Positions 14,891-23,350 of a stretch of 64,000 nt of DNA are shown in pieces. Position numbers and translations under genes: made by a program. The notes under the pieces are model-generated. The model was given only the letters and a program-made list of their open reading frames with translations, was not told the origin of the DNA and did no database searches. Location of the stretch: assembly GCF_024256385.1 (NCBI RefSeq), contig NZ_JAMLFW010000001.1, positions 5,456,001 through 5,520,000 on the forward strand. Direction: 5' to 3'. Source of the DNA: Anatilimnocola floriformis. GTDB taxonomy: Bacteria; Planctomycetota; Planctomycetia; Pirellulales; Pirellulaceae. Position 1 is the first letter of the stretch, and each line of letters starts with the position of its first letter.

Positions 14891-17856
14891 GTAACTAGCA
14901 ACTCCTCGCCGCGGGCGGTCAGCAGCGCTTCGATCTCCGGCATCAAGCCGTACGCCAGCGCGAGCATCTTCAGCGGATGGATCGTCGGCTTCGTGGTCCC
15001 CTGCTCCATCTGTATTTTACATGCACTGCACTCGGTCGTCCCCAAATCAATCAGCGGATCGCGGAGGGCCGAGATAAGCCCCCAGCCGGCGCGAAGACTG
15101 GCGCGGTAGTTATCGCGCCGCAAGCCGAAGGTGCCCGCCATGCCGCTGCAACCGCGTTCGATACGGCGGACACTCAGGCCTGGAATGAGCCGCAAGAGGC
15201 TCTCGCCAGGCGAACCCACATCGAGCGCTCGCAAATGGCAGGGTTGGTGATAGCCAAGCGTGAGATTGATCGGCCGCAAGTCGAGCTCGAGTCGGCCGAC
15301 CTCGTGCATCTTCCAAAGATAAGCACAGGCATCGGTCGTATGTTCCGCCACGAGGCGGGCATCGTCATCGTCGAGCAGCGACGGATATTCTTGCGTCAGG
15401 CAGAGCGCCGCCGAAGGCTCGGTGCAGACAATTTCGTAACCCTGCCGAACGGCTTCGGAAAGAATCGCGACATTTTTTGCCGCGTGTTTGCGCGCCCGCT
15501 CGACATCGCCGAGCGAGATCCGCGCCATGCCCGATTGCAGCTGGCCAGCCGGCACATACACCGCGATGCCGTGATGCTGCATGATCGCAACGAGCGATTC
15601 GGCGAGCTGCGTGTCGTACCAATTCGCATAAACATCGACGAAGTACAACACCTTGCCGCCGGTCCGGCGCGCGGGGCGCGTGAGGCGGTTGCGATCGGCG
15701 CGGCGCATGAAAGTCGTCGATTGCAGCCGCGGCAGCTTACGTCCTTGGGCGAGGCCTGTCAGTTTTTCGAGCACCCACCGAGTCCAGCGCGTGTGCAAAA
15801 TCCAATTGGCAATCGGCCCGAAGCGAGCGCCCCAGCGCGAAACCGAATCCAACCGCGCGAGAAACCAATCGGTCGTGTCCAAGCCGTTCGCGACGACGTA
15901 CTGACTCTTGGCTTCGATCATCAACTTCGGAATATCAACTTCGGCGGGACATTCCAATCGGCATTGATGACAGTTGACGCACAGATCGGCGATTTCTTTG
16001 AGCTGTTCGCTGGCTAGCGAACTGGCCGGCAGTTCGCCTTGCAGCACCGAACGCATCAGGTTGGCTTTCGCCCGCGGCGACGATTCTTCGGCCGGTGCAT
16101 AGCGAAAGATCGGACACATCCGCATTTCGGGCGACATCGTTCGGCAGCGTCCACAGCCGTTGCAGCTGTCGGCTTCGATCTGCGGTAGCTGCCGCCAGAC
16201 CAGATGCAGATCGACCTTTTCCTTCGGCGGATTGTCGGCGATCTGCGTTTCAGTCAACGGCCGATCAGTGCTTTCGGCCTCAGCCAATCGCAGGTTCTTC
16301 GTCAGCGGCTGCGGCACGTCGGCCACAACCTTGCCGGGGTTGAGCAGATTCTGCGGATCAAAAATCCGCTTCACTTCGCGCAGCACATCGTACAGCGCGC
16401 CGGTCTGTCGCTTCACGTACCACGTACGACTGAGACCGCAGCCGTGCTCGCCGCTGATGGTGCCGCCGACGGCGAGAACTTCTTCGTAGAGTTGCGTCGC
16501 CAGCTCGGGCATTTTGTTCACATCGGCCGTGCTCGTCAGATCGAGAAACGGACGAACGTGAATCTGGCCGTGCCCCGCGTGAGCAAAGAACGACGCGGTA
16601 ATCTGCCAGGCCTTGAAGACGTTTTGCATCTTCACGAGGAACTCAGGGAGCACGTCCGGCGGAACGGCAACGTCTTCGATAAACGGTACGGGCCGCTCCG
16701 AGCCTTGCACGCGAAAGAGCGTGGGCGAAACGCGGCGAGTGAGTCGGCGAAACAAGTCGTATTCGTCGGGCGAGAGCGCGAGGTGAAAGCCAAACGCTAG
16801 TCGCCGGCGGCGTTGCCAGCGCATCGCCACTTGCTGCAATGTTTCGAGAACATGGCTCGATTCTTCGGCCTGTTGCTCGACAAGCAGCATGGCTTCGGCT
16901 TCGCGCGGGATGGCTTGGGCGTAGCGAGGATCCAAATCGCGAGCCAGCGACAGAATGCGCCGATCCATCAAATCGCAAGCGCTCACGCCGAGCGACTTCG
17001 CTTCGCTGGCGGCGGTGGCGGCCGATTCCAGGCGATCGAAGAACAGCAGGCACAAACCGCGCTGCTTCGGAATCGGCTCGATGGCCAGGCTCAACTGCGT
17101 GATGAGGGCCAGCGTACCTTCCGAACCGGCGATGAGCTTCGCTAGATCGAGCTGACCATCAGCCAGCACATCGTGCAGTTGGTAGCCGCAGCGATTGACC
17201 CACGATTTGGGCTGGTTCGCGCGAATGACCGATTCCTCGCGCTGAATCAATTCGGCCAGGCGGCGGACAAGCTCACGTCGCCGCGGCACCGGATCGAGAT
17301 ACGGATCATCCGTCACCGGATGCCGACCAGCTTCGAACGATTCGCCGTCGGCGAGCACGATTTGCAAGTTCCGCACATGTCGACGGGCAGAACCATAGCG
17401 GAGCCAATTGCTGCCGGAGGCATCGAGCGAAACGACGCTGCCGACGGTCGTCACGCCGCCGGTGGCGGGATCGGGAGCGAACTGTTTTCCAAAGCCCGCG
17501 AGATAGCGATTCAGTTGGCCGAGCACCACGCCGGGCTGCACAACGACGTGGTCGTGGTTCACACTCACGATCCGCCGCATCCCCTGCGAGAAATCCATCA
17601 CCAAGCCCGGCCCGAGCGACTCGCCGGCCAGGCCGGTGCCCGCGCCGCGCGCGTGAATCGGCAGCATGTTGTCGGCGGCGTACTTCACGGCCACTTGCAC
17701 GTCGTAGGCATTCCGCGGCCGCACAACGCCGAGGGGCGCGACCTGATAGATGCTGCCGTCGGTGCTATACATCTGCACGAACGCGTCGTCGCAACGAACC
17801 TGGCCGGAGATTAATCCCCGCAGGTCGGCTTGAATGCGTTCGCGCTGTGGATCCAT
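14887..17856 (-). CDS. FAD-linked oxidase fused to Fe-S/CCG domains (GlcD-GlcF or YdiJ type)
   Basis: At 989 residues it matches the size of YdiJ-like fused D-2-hydroxyacid dehydrogenases. Residues about 25-250 are the FAD-binding PCMH fold (IHARGAGTGLAGESLGPGLV), about 260-515 the FAD-oxidase C-terminal domain, ending HAGHGQIHVRPF and GTISGEHGCGLSR. Two 4Fe-4S motifs follow near residue 585 (CNGCGRCRTMSPEMRMCP) and near 645 (CVNCHQCRLECP), then CCG cysteine-rich repeats (YHQPCHLRAL, ERGCSGMAGTFG, TECSACKIQMEQ). It should oxidise D-lactate, glycolate or a related acid and pass electrons to quinone. It is the first gene of the molybdopterin operon, although it does not itself need molybdenum; the link may be only transcriptional. 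Confidence 0.93.
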   Translation of the reverse strand: MDPQRERIQADLRGLISGQVRCDDAFVQMYSTDGSIYQVAPLGVVRPRNAYDVQVAVKYAADNMLPIHARGAGTGLAGESLGPGLVMDFSQGMRRIVSVNHDHVVVQPGVVLGQLNRYLAGFGKQFAPDPATGGVTTVGSVVSLDASGSNWLRYGSARRHVRNLQIVLADGESFEAGRHPVTDDPYLDPVPRRRELVRRLAELIQREESVIRANQPKSWVNRCGYQLHDVLADGQLDLAKLIAGSEGTLALITQLSLAIEPIPKQRGLCLLFFDRLESAATAASEAKSLGVSACDLMDRRILSLARDLDPRYAQAIPREAEAMLLVEQQAEESSHVLETLQQVAMRWQRRRRLAFGFHLALSPDEYDLFRRLTRRVSPTLFRVQGSERPVPFIEDVAVPPDVLPEFLVKMQNVFKAWQITASFFAHAGHGQIHVRPFLDLTSTADVNKMPELATQLYEEVLAVGGTISGEHGCGLSRTWYVKRQTGALYDVLREVKRIFDPQNLLNPGKVVADVPQPLTKNLRLAEAESTDRPLTETQIADNPPKEKVDLHLVWRQLPQIEADSCNGCGRCRTMSPEMRMCPIFRYAPAEESSPRAKANLMRSVLQGELPASSLASEQLKEIADLCVNCHQCRLECPAEVDIPKLMIEAKSQYVVANGLDTTDWFLARLDSVSRWGARFGPIANWILHTRWTRWVLEKLTGLAQGRKLPRLQSTTFMRRADRNRLTRPARRTGGKVLYFVDVYANWYDTQLAESLVAIMQHHGIAVYVPAGQLQSGMARISLGDVERARKHAAKNVAILSEAVRQGYEIVCTEPSAALCLTQEYPSLLDDDDARLVAEHTTDACAYLWKMHEVGRLELDLRPINLTLGYHQPCHLRALDVGSPGESLLRLIPGLSVRRIERGCSGMAGTFGLRRDNYRASLRAGWGLISALRDPLIDLGTTECSACKIQMEQGTTKPTIHPLKMLALAYGLMPEIEALLTARGEELLVT

Positions 17857-17887
17857 CGGGAGAGCGCCGATTGCTGCAATGCAGTCT

Positions 17888-17957
17888 GTAGCTGAATTCG
17901 CCAGAATTCAGAGCGTGGCCGTGAGACGAAAGTCTGAATTCTGGCGAATTCAGCTAC
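17888..17957. repeat. BIME-like inverted pair, family B (copy 1)
   Basis: The left arm 17888-17911 is GTAG followed by CTGAATTC-GCCA-GAATTCAG, an 8-bp stem with a 4-base loop. The right arm 17934-17957 is its exact reverse complement; the spacer is 22 bases. It lies upstream of the oxidase operon and just downstream of the zinc-ribbon gene. The second copy is at 20038-20108. Confidence 0.92.
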
Positions 17958-17968
17958 GGCAATCATAG

Positions 17969-18460
17969 CTACTCGTGCTGCCGCGGCGAACTGCCTGCCG
18001 CCACTCCCGCCCGCGCCAGTCGAATCTGTTGTTGACGGTGCTTCTCGTGCACCTCCAGATCAAAGCCCTCGTGATCCTCGAGCGCCCGCAAACCGCGATA
18101 CTGCGACTGGCATTGATAACACTGCAGGACGTTGCCGACGGTGACATACAAAAGCACATCGATGGCCGCAAACGCAAACAGCGTGGCGTAGGTCCAAACC
18201 GGCATGCGATAGAGCCAGAACGCGCTGCTGATGATCATGCCGATCACCACGATGGTCACCCCCATCGTTTGCGAAAAATCCTTCCGCACATACAGTTCGC
18301 GGCAAGGGCAAATCAAGCATTGCAGCACATTGCCGTCGCGATAGTTCTCGGCCGAGAAACGGGCCTGGCACGACGAGCAGCCGAAGTCGGCAGCCCCTTC
18401 TTCAGCAATCTGCGCCTGGTTGACGGCTTCGCAATGAGGGCAACGAAAGGTGACGTTCAT
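17969..18460 (-). CDS. Zinc-ribbon membrane protein of unknown function
   Basis: 163 residues. The N-terminal half carries three Cys pairs: CPHC (8-11), CSSC (28-31) and CLICPC (48-53), as in MJ0042/zinc-ribbon sensors. Two membrane segments follow (about 66-84, MGVTIVVIGMIISSAFWLY, and about 91-109), then a further CYQC (114-117) and a charged tail. The ATG at 18460 yields the first Cys pair at the usual place. It begins 8 bases after the stop of the membrane protein at 18469 and so is likely in the folE operon. Not recognised beyond the zinc ribbon. Confidence 0.75.
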   Translation of the reverse strand: MNVTFRCPHCEAVNQAQIAEEGAADFGCSSCQARFSAENYRDGNVLQCLICPCRELYVRKDFSQTMGVTIVVIGMIISSAFWLYRMPVWTYATLFAFAAIDVLLYVTVGNVLQCYQCQSQYRGLRALEDHEGFDLEVHEKHRQQQIRLARAGVAAGSSPRQHE

Positions 18461-18468
18461 ACGGTCGA

Positions 18469-19263
18469 TTATAGCGGAAACGACGCGGCGACGCTGAGCA
18501 TTTGAGCGCACAGCTCGCCGATGAAAACCAGAATCACGCCGGCGTACAAAATGCCCGTTGCACTCTGCGTATTCGGAATCTTCAGCGTCTGCCAGGTCAG
18601 ATAAGTCAGCACGAGCGGCAGAATTAGCCCCGCGGTCCACCGCAGGCCAACGAACAGCATCCACGCCGTAGGAATTCCCTCGGCAGTCGCGCTCAGCCGG
18701 TTCCCTTCAATCACCGCGCCGATGCCGCTAATCATCATGCGAACGGCAATCGCCACGATGAGCAATACGAGCAGCCGCTTGAGCGGATCGAGTCGCATCG
18801 TCGGCGTATTCAAGTACCAGTGGCCGAGCAACATCGCTGTTGTGACGAGGCCAGAAACCGCGCCGCTGGTGATCACTTGCAAGGTGCGCACGGCAGGAGA
18901 CATGCTGGCCGAATTACTCAAAAAGGCCGGCGCCAAACAAGTGACGAGCGCTGCCGCAGCAACAATGAGCAACGAGGCTTTTCCCGCCGTGCTCGCTTCA
19001 TACATCCAGATCACCGCGCCAACGTAGCTCACCACGGCAGCGACGATGGCTGCCGAAATTTGCCAGGTCGCGACACTATTACCACTCGGTCCACCACTAA
19101 GCGACCAGAGCGCGAGGGCGGCGAAAGTTTGCACGCCCATCAGCACCCAGAGGTGCACGCGAAAGAAACCGCTCGTTACCCACCGCGCAGGAAGCGAAGC
19201 CATCGACGCCGCGACGCCGAACGTCAAATGACAAAGAAACTCAACCAGCGTCTGCCAGATCAC
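18469..19263 (-). CDS. Polytopic membrane protein, unknown
   Basis: 264 residues with about eight hydrophobic segments (for example VHLWVLMGVQTFAALALWSL, ISAAIVAAVVSYVGAVIWMY, LLVLLIVAIAVRMMISGIG) and no catalytic motif I recognise. The GTG at 19263 is chosen because AAAGG lies 7 bases upstream and it follows the folE stop at 19278 closely; the frame is open further upstream only inside folE. Likely co-transcribed with folE and the zinc-ribbon gene. Function unknown. Confidence 0.75.
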   Translation of the reverse strand: MIWQTLVEFLCHLTFGVAASMASLPARWVTSGFFRVHLWVLMGVQTFAALALWSLSGGPSGNSVATWQISAAIVAAVVSYVGAVIWMYEASTAGKASLLIVAAAALVTCLAPAFLSNSASMSPAVRTLQVITSGAVSGLVTTAMLLGHWYLNTPTMRLDPLKRLLVLLIVAIAVRMMISGIGAVIEGNRLSATAEGIPTAWMLFVGLRWTAGLILPLVLTYLTWQTLKIPNTQSATGILYAGVILVFIGELCAQMLSVAASFPL

Positions 19264-19277
19264 GACGTTGCCTTTAC

Positions 19278-19943
19278 TTACCGCCGCGAACCGTAAATCA
19301 GCTGCATCACTTCCGCCCGGCTCGAGACATTCGACCGGAACAAGCCCTTCATCGCCGAGGTGACGCACGAACTGCCGGGCTTCTTCACGCCGCGAATCGT
19401 CATGCAGCTGTGCGAAGCTTCGACGACCACGGCCACGCCTTTGGCGCCGAGTTCTTCGACGAGCAAATTGGCGACCTCTTCGGTCAGCCGTTCCTGCACT
19501 TGCGGCCGCCGCGCAACCATTTCGACCACGCGGGCCAGCTTGCTCAAACCGAGCACCTTGCCGTTCGGCACGTAGGCCAGGTGAGCCACACCGGTAAACG
19601 GCAGCAGGTGATGTTCGCACATGCTGCAAAAGCTGATGTCCTTCACCAGCACGACTTCGTCGTATTGCTCGGTAAAGACCTTCTGCAAATGGACACGCGG
19701 ATCCTGATGCAGGCCGGCAAACATCTCGGCGTACATCCGTGAGACGCGGGCCGGGGTTTCGAGCAGTCCTTCACGATCGGGGTCTTCGCCGACCGCAGCA
19801 AGAATCTCACGCACGGCCCGTTCGATCCGCGGCAAGTCCATCGGATGCGGCGGCGCAGCCGTGACTGCGGCCCCCTTCAATTGGGCCAGGTCCGCGCTCT
19901 TGATGCACGGGTCATCGCTCGCTTCAAAATCCGGAACAGACAT
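19278..19943 (-). CDS. folE: GTP cyclohydrolase I FolE
   Basis: 221 residues. It converts GTP to 7,8-dihydroneopterin triphosphate, the first step of folate (and other pterin) synthesis. Zinc ligands are in [11 protein letters not shown] (C109, H112) and [15 protein letters not shown] (C180), and [20 protein letters not shown] is the usual tunnel-lining segment. Of two close ATGs, 19943 is preferred because GAGGGG lies 7 bases upstream; the one at 19949 would be only 1 base away. The first 30 residues are a nonconserved extension. In planctomycetes pterins may also feed tetrahydromethanopterin, cf. mfnB at 32121. Confidence 0.96.
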   Translation of the reverse strand: MSVPDFEASDDPCIKSADLAQLKGAAVTAAPPHPMDLPRIERAVREILAAVGEDPDREGLLETPARVSRMYAEMFAGLHQDPRVHLQKVFTEQYDEVVLVKDISFCSMCEHHLLPFTGVAHLAYVPNGKVLGLSKLARVVEMVARRPQVQERLTEEVANLLVEELGAKGVAVVVEASHSCMTIRGVKKPGSSCVTSAMKGLFRSNVSSRAEVMQLIYGSRR

Positions 19944-20037
19944 CCGCATTCCCCTCAGCCATATCCCCAAGAAATGGGCAATCCTGCATCCTAATTTCGC
20001 AGGGCGGAAAGGGGAAGGAGGACCAACCATTCGCCAA

Positions 20038-20108
20038 GTAGCTGAATTTGCCAGAATTCAGACCGGGCAGTTGAAGGTCACCATCTGAATTCTGGCGAAT
20101 TCAGCTAC
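20038..20108. repeat. BIME-like inverted pair, family B (copy 2)
   Basis: The left arm 20038-20061 is GTAG then CTGAATTT-GCCA-GAATTCAG, one base different from copy 1. The right arm 20085-20108 is identical to the right arm of copy 1. It lies between the nitrilase-family gene (ends at 20114) and folE. The spacer sequence differs from copy 1, so only the paired arms are conserved. Confidence 0.92.
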
Positions 20109-20113
20109 ATCAT

Positions 20114-21040
20114 TCACGCGGTTTCAATCTCCGCGTACACAATCTCTTCGCCATACAGGCTCTTCGCCGTGGCGATCACCTGGCCGCCGGGGGCGAGGAT
20201 GGTCGAGAAGCCGTAGCCTTTCCATTTGTTCTTCGGCTTTTGGTCGACGCTCCAGTTGGCGCCGATCACGTAGTGGTTGAAGGGCTTCACGCGCTCGGGC
20301 AAGCGGTGCCAGAACCAATCGGCGGGATGCTCTTCATCGACCCAAGCGATCGGATAGAGGAGCGCCCAGATTTTGTGCTTTTGATACTTCTCCAGGATCT
20401 CGTGAATGTCGTAACAAATCGCCAGGCCGACTCGGCCATACTCGGTGTCGAACGTTTGCACGCCCCGATCGCCGTCGGTGGCCCACGATTGCTCGGGATG
20501 AGGCCAGGGAGTGAGCTTGCGATAATGGGCGACGATCTCCCCTTTCGGCGAGGCCAGACAAACGGTGTTGTAGAGCTTCGGATTGTCGGGGTTGTCGTCA
20601 GCCGTTCCCTTCGGCAGTTTCTCGAGAAACGGAATGGTGAGATAAATGCCCAGCCGTTTGGCGAGCGCGGCAAAATGCTCGGTCGCCGGACCGGGAACGG
20701 TCTGCGCGAACGGCCGAGGATCTTTGCTGCCGAATTCCTTTTCGATCGGCCAACCGGGAATGTGCCAGTTGGTCTTGAGGTCTTGCGAGAGATAGCCCGT
20801 GATCGCGGTCTCGGGGAGCACGACAAATTTCGCTCCCTCGGCAGCTGCCTTCTCGACCAACTTTGTCAGCCGCCGCGTGTTTCCTTCGATGTCGCCCAGA
20901 TCGCTCGGGCATTGCACCGCGGCGACCTTCACCGTCTTTTTCTTTGGCTCGGAGGCAGGTTTCGTTTCGGCTTGCGCGCCGTTGGCGACCGCCAAGCTGC
21001 CGGCCACCACGCTCGTCAAGAAAACACGTCGTTCGTTCAT
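20114..21040 (-). CDS. Tat-exported carbon-nitrogen hydrolase (nitrilase superfamily)
   Basis: 308 residues. The N-terminus NERRVFLTSVVAGSLAVANG is a twin-arginine signal, unusual because most nitrilase-superfamily enzymes are cytoplasmic. The catalytic triad is intact: Glu77 in VVLPETA, Lys175 in AHYRKLTPW, and Cys209 in LAICYDIH. It should hydrolyse an amide or nitrile-like C-N bond outside the cytoplasmic membrane; the substrate is unknown. It is monocistronic, flanked by inverted-repeat elements on both sides. Confidence 0.92.
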   Translation of the reverse strand: MNERRVFLTSVVAGSLAVANGAQAETKPASEPKKKTVKVAAVQCPSDLGDIEGNTRRLTKLVEKAAAEGAKFVVLPETAITGYLSQDLKTNWHIPGWPIEKEFGSKDPRPFAQTVPGPATEHFAALAKRLGIYLTIPFLEKLPKGTADDNPDNPKLYNTVCLASPKGEIVAHYRKLTPWPHPEQSWATDGDRGVQTFDTEYGRVGLAICYDIHEILEKYQKHKIWALLYPIAWVDEEHPADWFWHRLPERVKPFNHYVIGANWSVDQKPKNKWKGYGFSTILAPGGQVIATAKSLYGEEIVYAEIETA

Positions 21041-21133
21041 CGCCCTGCTCCACTTGCCCCGTTCGTTTCAAACTAGCTGGACGTGTGGGAACAAGCAATG
21101 ACGATGTGTATCAACTCGGTAACGGATGGTCAG

Positions 21134-21306
21134 GTAGCCCGACGCGTGAGCGAGGGTTTGGGCGAGTGGACTCGAGGTTTGCCCTCGTGCGACAGCACAA
21201 CCGGAAGCGGAGTTGATGCGGATTTCGACAGCGCTTCTTTTGGTGCTATCGCACGTTGGTGGTAACCACGTCGACTTGCCCAAACCCTCGCTCACGCGTC
21301 GGGCTT
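21134..21306. repeat. Long inverted-repeat element with GTAG foot, family C
   Basis: GTAG at 21134 is followed by CCCGACGCGTGAGCGAGGG and TTTGGGC; the reverse complement GCCCAAA then CCCTCGCTCACGCGTCGGG lies at 21278-21304. Inside, GTGCGACAGCAC and GTGCTATCGCAC form a second, imperfect pair. The whole 173-bp unit could fold into one long stem. It lies upstream of the nitrilase gene and just downstream of the HExxH gene. One copy in this window. Confidence 0.85.
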
Positions 21307-21314
21307 CCTAATTC

Positions 21315-22223
21315 CTATTTGAACGGGTTCCAGGGCGCGCTCGATCCCGCGAAGATGCGCGAGTATGCCGGCAAGCGGTTTTTTACGCTCGTGAAATTCG
21401 TCGCTTGGGCGGTCTTGAATAGCGATGGCATGAGTCGATAGCCGTCCGGCATGCGGCCGAAGCCTTGGTGGTCTTTACGGAGCGGACGCCCAACCAGGCT
21501 GGAGTACATGTTGCTGACCGTGACCGTGAGAAAGTCGGAGTCGTCCCACTGCAAACCGTCGGCGGGGTTGTCTTTGTAGCCGCCGAAGTTGTTTTCGAGG
21601 ACGTGAATCAGTTCGTGCAGCAGCACTTCGTCGGCGCGATCTCCCGCGCCGGCCCCGTTCCATTGCTGCGGCGTGAAGGTAACGGCAGAGTTGGCGTTCT
21701 GCTCGGACGATATGAACGGCGTGATGGTGATGTCGCGCACAATGCCGCCGAGCACGGCAGCGCCGAGCGGATTGGCTTTGATCTTGGCGAGGTTGGCTTC
21801 GACGGCATCGAGCCAGGCGCTTTCCTTGACTGGCGGATGGCGCTGCTCAGCGCCATGCGGATCGAGAATGAAATTCGGCTTGTGCTTGCTGCGCGGCAGT
21901 TTGCCAGCCGCTCGCTCGGTGGCGTGCTTGTCTCCTTTTACGAACTTGACCGGCAGCCACGAAGTAAACTGCCCGCCGCTCGGCAGGAACGCGGCGATCT
22001 TGTCGCCGGCTTTCAAGCCGCGGAGATAAAAAGACCGGACCTGGTTTTGATTGCGAAACTCGGCGGCGACAAAGCTGAAATTATTTTCGGCCGCGACCGT
22101 GCTGTCGTCCGGCATGCCCCACACACCAATCGCACACGTGCCGTTGGCCGCAGGGAGGACTAATTCCGAAATGCCGGCGTCGCCGGGATTTTTGGGCGCA
22201 GGAATGTGCACGAAGTGGGCCAT
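21315..22223 (-). CDS. HExxH putative zinc metallopeptidase
   Basis: 302 residues, with no clear signal peptide. The key motif is DEVLLHELIHVLE (H203, E204, H207), a gluzincin/metzincin-like HExxH helix, preceded by VTFTPQQW. The N-terminal 90 residues are beta-rich (HIPAPKNPGDAGISELVLP). The zincin motif resembles M91/NleD-like effector peptidases, but the third ligand cannot be assigned by eye. GGAG lies 8 bases before the ATG at 22223. There is no neighbour in the same operon. Substrate and location are unknown. Confidence 0.75.
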   Translation of the reverse strand: MAHFVHIPAPKNPGDAGISELVLPAANGTCAIGVWGMPDDSTVAAENNFSFVAAEFRNQNQVRSFYLRGLKAGDKIAAFLPSGGQFTSWLPVKFVKGDKHATERAAGKLPRSKHKPNFILDPHGAEQRHPPVKESAWLDAVEANLAKIKANPLGAAVLGGIVRDITITPFISSEQNANSAVTFTPQQWNGAGAGDRADEVLLHELIHVLENNFGGYKDNPADGLQWDDSDFLTVTVSNMYSSLVGRPLRKDHQGFGRMPDGYRLMPSLFKTAQATNFTSVKNRLPAYSRIFAGSSAPWNPFK

Positions 22224-22385
22224 GAGAGCAACTCCGAAAAGAGTGAGGCGGAAGAATAGAGCGTTTGCGGTCGAGCCGTTCCCTGTGAGACACGCAGACG
22301 AATAACTAGGCGGGTGACGAGCGAATTTGTTACCGCGTGTCACGCTCTTTTTCTTTCTCTAATCAATGGCTGGCGTCGGCCTTTT

Positions 22386-22559
22386 CTCTCCCCTCGCCCC
22401 GTTTCGGGGAGAGGGGTCGGGGGTGAGGGGATAATGCGCGAGTTTGACTCAATTTTCTGGCGAACTGGTCGGCAATCCATAGTGCGTGCTCATTAGCACA
22501 CTCTCGCTTCGGTTCACCCCTCACCCCCAGCCCCTCTCCCCGAAGCGGGGCGAGGGGAG
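22386..22559. repeat. Inverted pair of GC-rich repeats, family D
   Basis: CTCTCCCCTCGCCCCGTTTC runs on to GGGGAGAGGGGTCGGGGGTGAGGGG (22386-22430), and the near-complement CCCCTCACCCCCAGCCCCTC through GCGGGGCGAGGGGAG follows at 22517-22559. Each half is itself a hairpin (GCCCCGTTTCGGGG). It lies in the long gap upstream of the HExxH gene. Confidence 0.85.
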
Positions 22560-23350
22560 CAGGAAAGGATGCTGCCTGCCGAGCGCTCACGATGCATGCA
22601 TTGCCAGCGTGAAAACGGTTACTCGGCAAAAGAAGTGCGGACCCAAGTTGTCCACGCGGCGTGTCTATTAGATGCCGGAGGCTGGGTGACGACGTGACGC
22701 GCGAAGGGGGATGCCATGGGCCAGAGCGAGTTGAAGCGACATGTTCAGGCGATTTTAGACCCGCCCATTTTAACTAGAATACAATGCAATAGGAGAACCC
22801 CGATATTGCAGCTGATTTTCGCAGTAAATCGTTTTGGTGTATTACTTTACAGCGAATTCGAAAAGTTGTATCACCTGTTATATTCTAGGGGTATGAAAGG
22901 GGGGGTGTTCAGATTGTTCCAAATTGTTGGCTGGCAGCCGGGCCATTCCGTCGCTCGCCGTGACAGCGTCGCTGACGTGAGCGGTTGGGGTTGTTGTGGG
23001 AGAAACAATGAAAATAGCGGTTGCGGAATCGCGGGTTCCTTTAAGTGATTTTGATTTAAATGCTTATGACAAAACCAAATGGCGTAAGTGTCGTTTTGTC
23101 TGGTTTGGCAAGTGTTGTGGAAAGCCGGCTGCCTTCGAACGTAACACTATATTTTCCAAGGACCTGCGATACGTTTAGCTTCCGCAACAACTGTTGTAAC
23201 GTCGGGAGCGAACGAAACTTAAGGGAAGATGCATCCGGCAACTCCGCAGTTGGAATTGAGAAATGTTTGCGTAACATTTGGCCCCGGCCAGTACATATCA
23301 ATCTGTGCCTACCTGAGTCCTTTCCTCCCACCTCCAAAAGGATTTGCCCC
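22560..23350. other. Long intergenic stretch, AT-richer than its surroundings
   Basis: No gene is convincing here. Bases 22745-22900 and 23040-23170 are visibly richer in A+T than the rest of the window. Several -10-like hexamers occur (TACAAT in AGAATACAATGC near 22780; GTTATATTC near 22880). Open frames exist (22716-23048, and upstream of the DUF1501 start from 23060), but they lack coding character and the DUF1501 start at 23351 has its own ribosome-binding site. Confidence 0.55.

Noticed and set aside
22716-23048. A 110-codon frame in the AT-rich gap
   Set aside because: No ribosome-binding site and no recognisable pattern; the amino-acid sequence looks random.
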